Below, piece after piece: positions 42,022-44,017 of a stretch of 44,017 nucleotides of DNA. The DNA lies in contig CABQIW010000014.1 in NCBI GenBank assembly GCA_902464295.1, positions 1 to 44,017 on the forward strand. The letters run 5' to 3'. Position numbers and translations under genes: made by a program. A model generated the notes under the pieces. It was not told the origin of the DNA, did no database searches, and saw nothing but the letters and a program-made list of their open reading frames with translations. The DNA is from an uncultured Eggerthella sp. Its GTDB lineage: Bacteria > Actinomycetota > Coriobacteriia > Coriobacteriales > Eggerthellaceae. Position 1 is the first letter of the stretch. Every line of letters starts with the position of its first letter.

Positions 42022-42324
42022 AAAAAAGACCCATCCTTGCATTCGCAAAGGACAGGTCTTTCGATCTGCGGTGCCACCTTTGATTGATTCCGTGGGTAAC
42101 GGAACCCCCTTATGAACATGCCATCACATGTTCTGCCATTCACGCAGGCTCACGGTCCGGATACTTGATCGCGCATGTCTTCGCATAAGCGATCGTTCCC
42201 CTTTCCCTCGGCGATCCATTTACCATCCAGCATTTCTGCGGGATTCCCAGCTCCACCCGCTCTCTGTGAGCGCTCGTGATGGCTTGATCTTCGCCTCATC
42301 GGTTTGAAAGGTATTCAGTTGATG
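42022..42324 (-). promoter_or_regulatory. T-box riboswitch, likely tryptophan specific (TGG specifier)
   Basis: The minus strand leader of the ECF operon has the T-box consensus GGTGGCACCGC (42078-42068). After it comes the terminator hairpin: AAAGACC / GGTCTTT arms around TCCTT / AAGGA (42061-42025), then a T-run. The specifier loop, in the stem closed by GGCGA / TCGCC, reads AAATGGA on its 3' side just before that stem resumes; with the usual single purine after the codon this gives TGG (Trp). An alternate ATG (Met) reading is one base earlier. Uncharged tRNA-Trp would pair here and stabilise the antiterminator, so the importer is made when tryptophan is short. Confidence 0.9.
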
Positions 42325-42330
42325 CATGAG

Positions 42331-42358
42331 ACTTTAGCACAATAAAGTGATCTGACAA
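42331..42358 (-). promoter_or_regulatory. Promoter of the T-box ECF operon
   Basis: Minus strand -35 TTGTCA (42358-42353), 16-bp spacer, -10 TAAAGT (42336-42331). Predicted transcription start is near 42324, just before stem I of the T-box. Confidence 0.6.
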
Positions 42359-42411
42359 GAGGAATTCTGGATTTTTTCGCGAAACTGTCCATTTTAATCA
42401 TGCCAAAATTC

Positions 42412-42423
42412 AATGAATTCATT
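42412..42423. promoter_or_regulatory. Perfect 12-bp palindrome in the AT-rich ACAD upstream region
   Basis: AATGAATTCATT is a perfect palindrome about 140 bp before the acyl-CoA dehydrogenase start, in the AT-rich 200-bp stretch between the T-box promoter and the gene. It may be a regulator site. No confident promoter for the ACAD gene was found there. Confidence 0.3.
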
Positions 42424-42563
42424 CAGCCTAGAATGCAATTTGTACATAAAGCATAGACGAAATCTATTGATGTCCTATTGATTCACAATGCTTTTCTGAT
42501 TTGTATTCGTTCGTAGGTGGGTTCACAATAGGGGCAATTCAATCGACGCATAGGGGGGTATAT

Positions 42564-43787
42564 ATGAATCCAAATGCAACTATCACTGACGAGATGTTCG
42601 AGGCGTATCTCAAGCAGATCCGCGAACTGGTCGAAGGCCCGTTCGAGGAGATGCAGAAGGAGATCGAAGTAACGAACAAGTTCCCCGACGAGTTCTATGA
42701 GCTCGCCAAGGAAAACGACCTCTATCGTTTCTATCTTCCTGCCGAGTACGGCGGGTGGAACCTCGACGAGCTTGAGATCCTGCGTGTGCAGGAGGAGTTC
42801 TCTCGTGGTCCTGGTGGCATGCGTATGCACCTTCATCATGCGGCAGATATGAACTGGCGCATCCTTGAGGATTACGGCACGCCCGAGATCAAGGGTCAGC
42901 TCATGGACAAGTTCCAGGACAAGACCATCTACTGCAACTTCGCGATCACTGAGCAGACCGGCGGCACGGGTGCAGACCTTCATACCACGGCTGAGTGGGA
43001 TGAAGAGAAGGGCAAATGGATCCTGAATGGTGAGAAATGGCTCATCTCTCACACCGACTGCTCCGATTACACCTACGTCATCGCGGTCACCAATCCTGAA
43101 GACGACAAGGACACGCGCCTTTCCGCGTTCTTCGTACCGGTTGATGCTCCTGGCTATGAGCTCGTTCCGATGCCTCACATGATGGGCTGCCGCGGCGCTG
43201 GTCATGCTGGCCTCAAGTTCACCAATGTCGAGCTCGGTCCTGAGTATCTGCTCGGCGAAGTGGGCCAGGGCATGGAAGTTGCGATCCATTCGCTTTCCGT
43301 CTCTCGTGTTCACATCGCAACGTCGAACCTTGGTATGGCACAGCGCATGCTCGAGATCTCGCTTGCTCGCGCTGCTGATCGTGTGACCTTCGGTAAGCCG
43401 ATCATCAAGCGCCAGGCGATCAAGATGAAGATCGCGAACATGCAGATGATGATCCACGCTCTGCGCACCATGGTCTATGACTTCGCTCGCGACTTCGACT
43501 TCGATCCGTTCAACGACTACATCGATGAGAAGGCCGCTATCTGCAAGCTCTTCTCGATCGATACGGTTCGCTTGGTCTCCGATGAGATGCTCGAGATCTT
43601 CGGTGGCGACGGTTACTTCGAGGATTCCCCGTATGGCCCGACCGAGCGTCTGTATCGCGACTGCCGTGCTATGTGGCTCGAGGAAGGCGCACCGACCGTT
43701 CAGCGCATCACGATCGCGCGTGAGTGCGAACGCCACGGTGGCAAGATCGCCTACCTCTTCGACGATCACTTCTCAGTGGTTGGCTAG
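42564..43787 (+). CDS. Acyl-CoA dehydrogenase
   Basis: A 407-residue FAD enzyme with the three-part fold (helical, beta, helical). FAITEQTGGTGADLHTTAEW and LNGEKWLISHTD are the FAD and substrate-binding region of the middle domain. VSRVHIATSNLGMAQRML and RVTFGKPIIKRQAIKMKIA form the start of the C-terminal helices. EIFGGDGYFEDSPYGPTERL and LEEGAPTVQRITIARE include the region of the catalytic Glu. The substrate may be an acyl-CoA or a bile-acid/steroid CoA; not readable. The ATG 42564 follows a strong AGGGGGG. C-ending codons dominate more than in the neighbours, suggesting high expression. It stands alone with its own terminator. Confidence 0.94.
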   Translation: MNPNATITDEMFEAYLKQIRELVEGPFEEMQKEIEVTNKFPDEFYELAKENDLYRFYLPAEYGGWNLDELEILRVQEEFSRGPGGMRMHLHHAADMNWRILEDYGTPEIKGQLMDKFQDKTIYCNFAITEQTGGTGADLHTTAEWDEEKGKWILNGEKWLISHTDCSDYTYVIAVTNPEDDKDTRLSAFFVPVDAPGYELVPMPHMMGCRGAGHAGLKFTNVELGPEYLLGEVGQGMEVAIHSLSVSRVHIATSNLGMAQRMLEISLARAADRVTFGKPIIKRQAIKMKIANMQMMIHALRTMVYDFARDFDFDPFNDYIDEKAAICKLFSIDTVRLVSDEMLEIFGGDGYFEDSPYGPTERLYRDCRAMWLEEGAPTVQRITIARECERHGGKIAYLFDDHFSVVG

Positions 43788-43824
43788 AAGGTTCGCTTCA
43801 TCAGCCTCATTCGAGGTCTCTTCC

Positions 43825-43861
43825 AAAGAGGTGCTGGCCTTACGGCTGGCACCTCTTTTTT
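43825..43861 (+). terminator. Rho-independent terminator of the acyl-CoA dehydrogenase gene
   Basis: Long stem AAAGAGGTGC..GGCC (43825-43839) / GGC..GCACCTC (43844-43855), then a run of T. It lies 37 bp after the stop. Confidence 0.92.
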
Positions 43862-43880
43862 GTGCGAAGTGGTTCATGGG

Positions 43881-44017
43881 TCGATTAGCGGAGAGGGTGA
43901 GGCATCGAGGTGACTCTTCGCCGACTAAATTCGTTTTAATAAAACCCGAGCGAAGCAGCGACGCATGAGCGAATCAGCATGCGCTGATTCGCGAACAGGG
44001 AAGCGGGGAACCTCGTG
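43881..44017 (+). repeat. Class A palindromic intergenic repeat, copy A4 (cut by window end)
   Basis: Opposite orientation to A1-A3. The left arm TCGATTAGCGGAGAGGG starts at 43881; the element runs off the window at 44017. The hairpin GCGAATCAGC (43969-43978) / GCTGATTCGC (43983-43992) is perfect, and the second stem is CTTCGC (43916-43921) / GCGAAG (43950-43955). The shared core word GAGCGAAGC..GCATGAGC and GCGAACAGGGAAGCGG reads on the plus strand, in the same direction as class B. Confidence 0.9.

Noticed and set aside
42483..43769. Long minus-strand open frame opposite the acyl-CoA dehydrogenase
   Set aside because: Mirror of a codon-biased gene: GC-rich third positions suppress stops on the other strand. 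No family motif or ribosome site.

Overview
The window looks like a chromosomal segment of a strictly anaerobic actinobacterium of the class Coriobacteriia, probably an Eggerthellaceae relative. This is inferred from gene content and style, not from a database: moderate-high GC judged by eye, gut-anaerobe metabolism (class I fumarase, malate dehydrogenase, several radical-SAM enzymes, an acyl-CoA dehydrogenase, bile-acid/fatty-acid style SDRs), tandem DegV proteins, an ECF transporter behind a T-box, and a RicT protein. No plasmid, phage or integrative-element genes are seen.

Layout. 1-1263: two tandem short-chain dehydrogenases on the minus strand (the first cut by the window edge). 1551-3802: a phasin-like small protein and a UbiB/AarF-type kinase-like protein. 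3894-7437 (minus): serC, then a two-gene DNA-repair-like pair (radical SAM protein plus DUF4130-type partner) whose radical SAM gene is broken by a -1 frameshift. 7623-13926: a CmpB-like membrane protein, a flavodoxin-fold oxidoreductase, a CLC-type channel, a cation/proton antiporter and a tyrosine phosphatase. 14381-19299: a baeRF-type protein, tcdA, a TatD-type hydrolase, and a tenI-thiH pair. 19679-22201: topA. 22503-33381: eleven genes in one direction, mostly overlapping or spaced by a few bases (mdh, fumarase alpha and beta, tmk, holB, ricT, pncB, two degV, a beta-hydroxyacid-dehydrogenase-like protein, a PflX-like radical SAM protein), followed by tRNA-Thr(TGT). 33785-36656: a PQ-loop-like membrane protein, a LysR regulator with a likely autoregulatory site, a ZIP metal transporter and an FlK-like thioesterase. 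36913-38552 (minus): a secreted lipoprotein nuclease and a DNA-deoxyinosine glycosylase-like protein. 38715-42358 (minus): a complete ECF importer (S, A, A, T) behind a T-box riboswitch whose likely specifier codon is TGG, so a tryptophan importer. 42564-43787: an acyl-CoA dehydrogenase.

The most unusual content is not protein coding. Every long intergenic gap carries structured, highly palindromic repeats. Class A (about 150-160 bp, four copies plus fragments) and class B (about 165 bp, three copies) both have long imperfect terminal inverted repeats and an internal variable hairpin. Arms differ between copies with compensating changes, and the two classes share the same core sequence around an exchangeable hairpin. 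No transposase is present in the window, so they look like non-autonomous or structural elements that spread in trans. I consider this repeat superfamily the best candidate for an undescribed system here.
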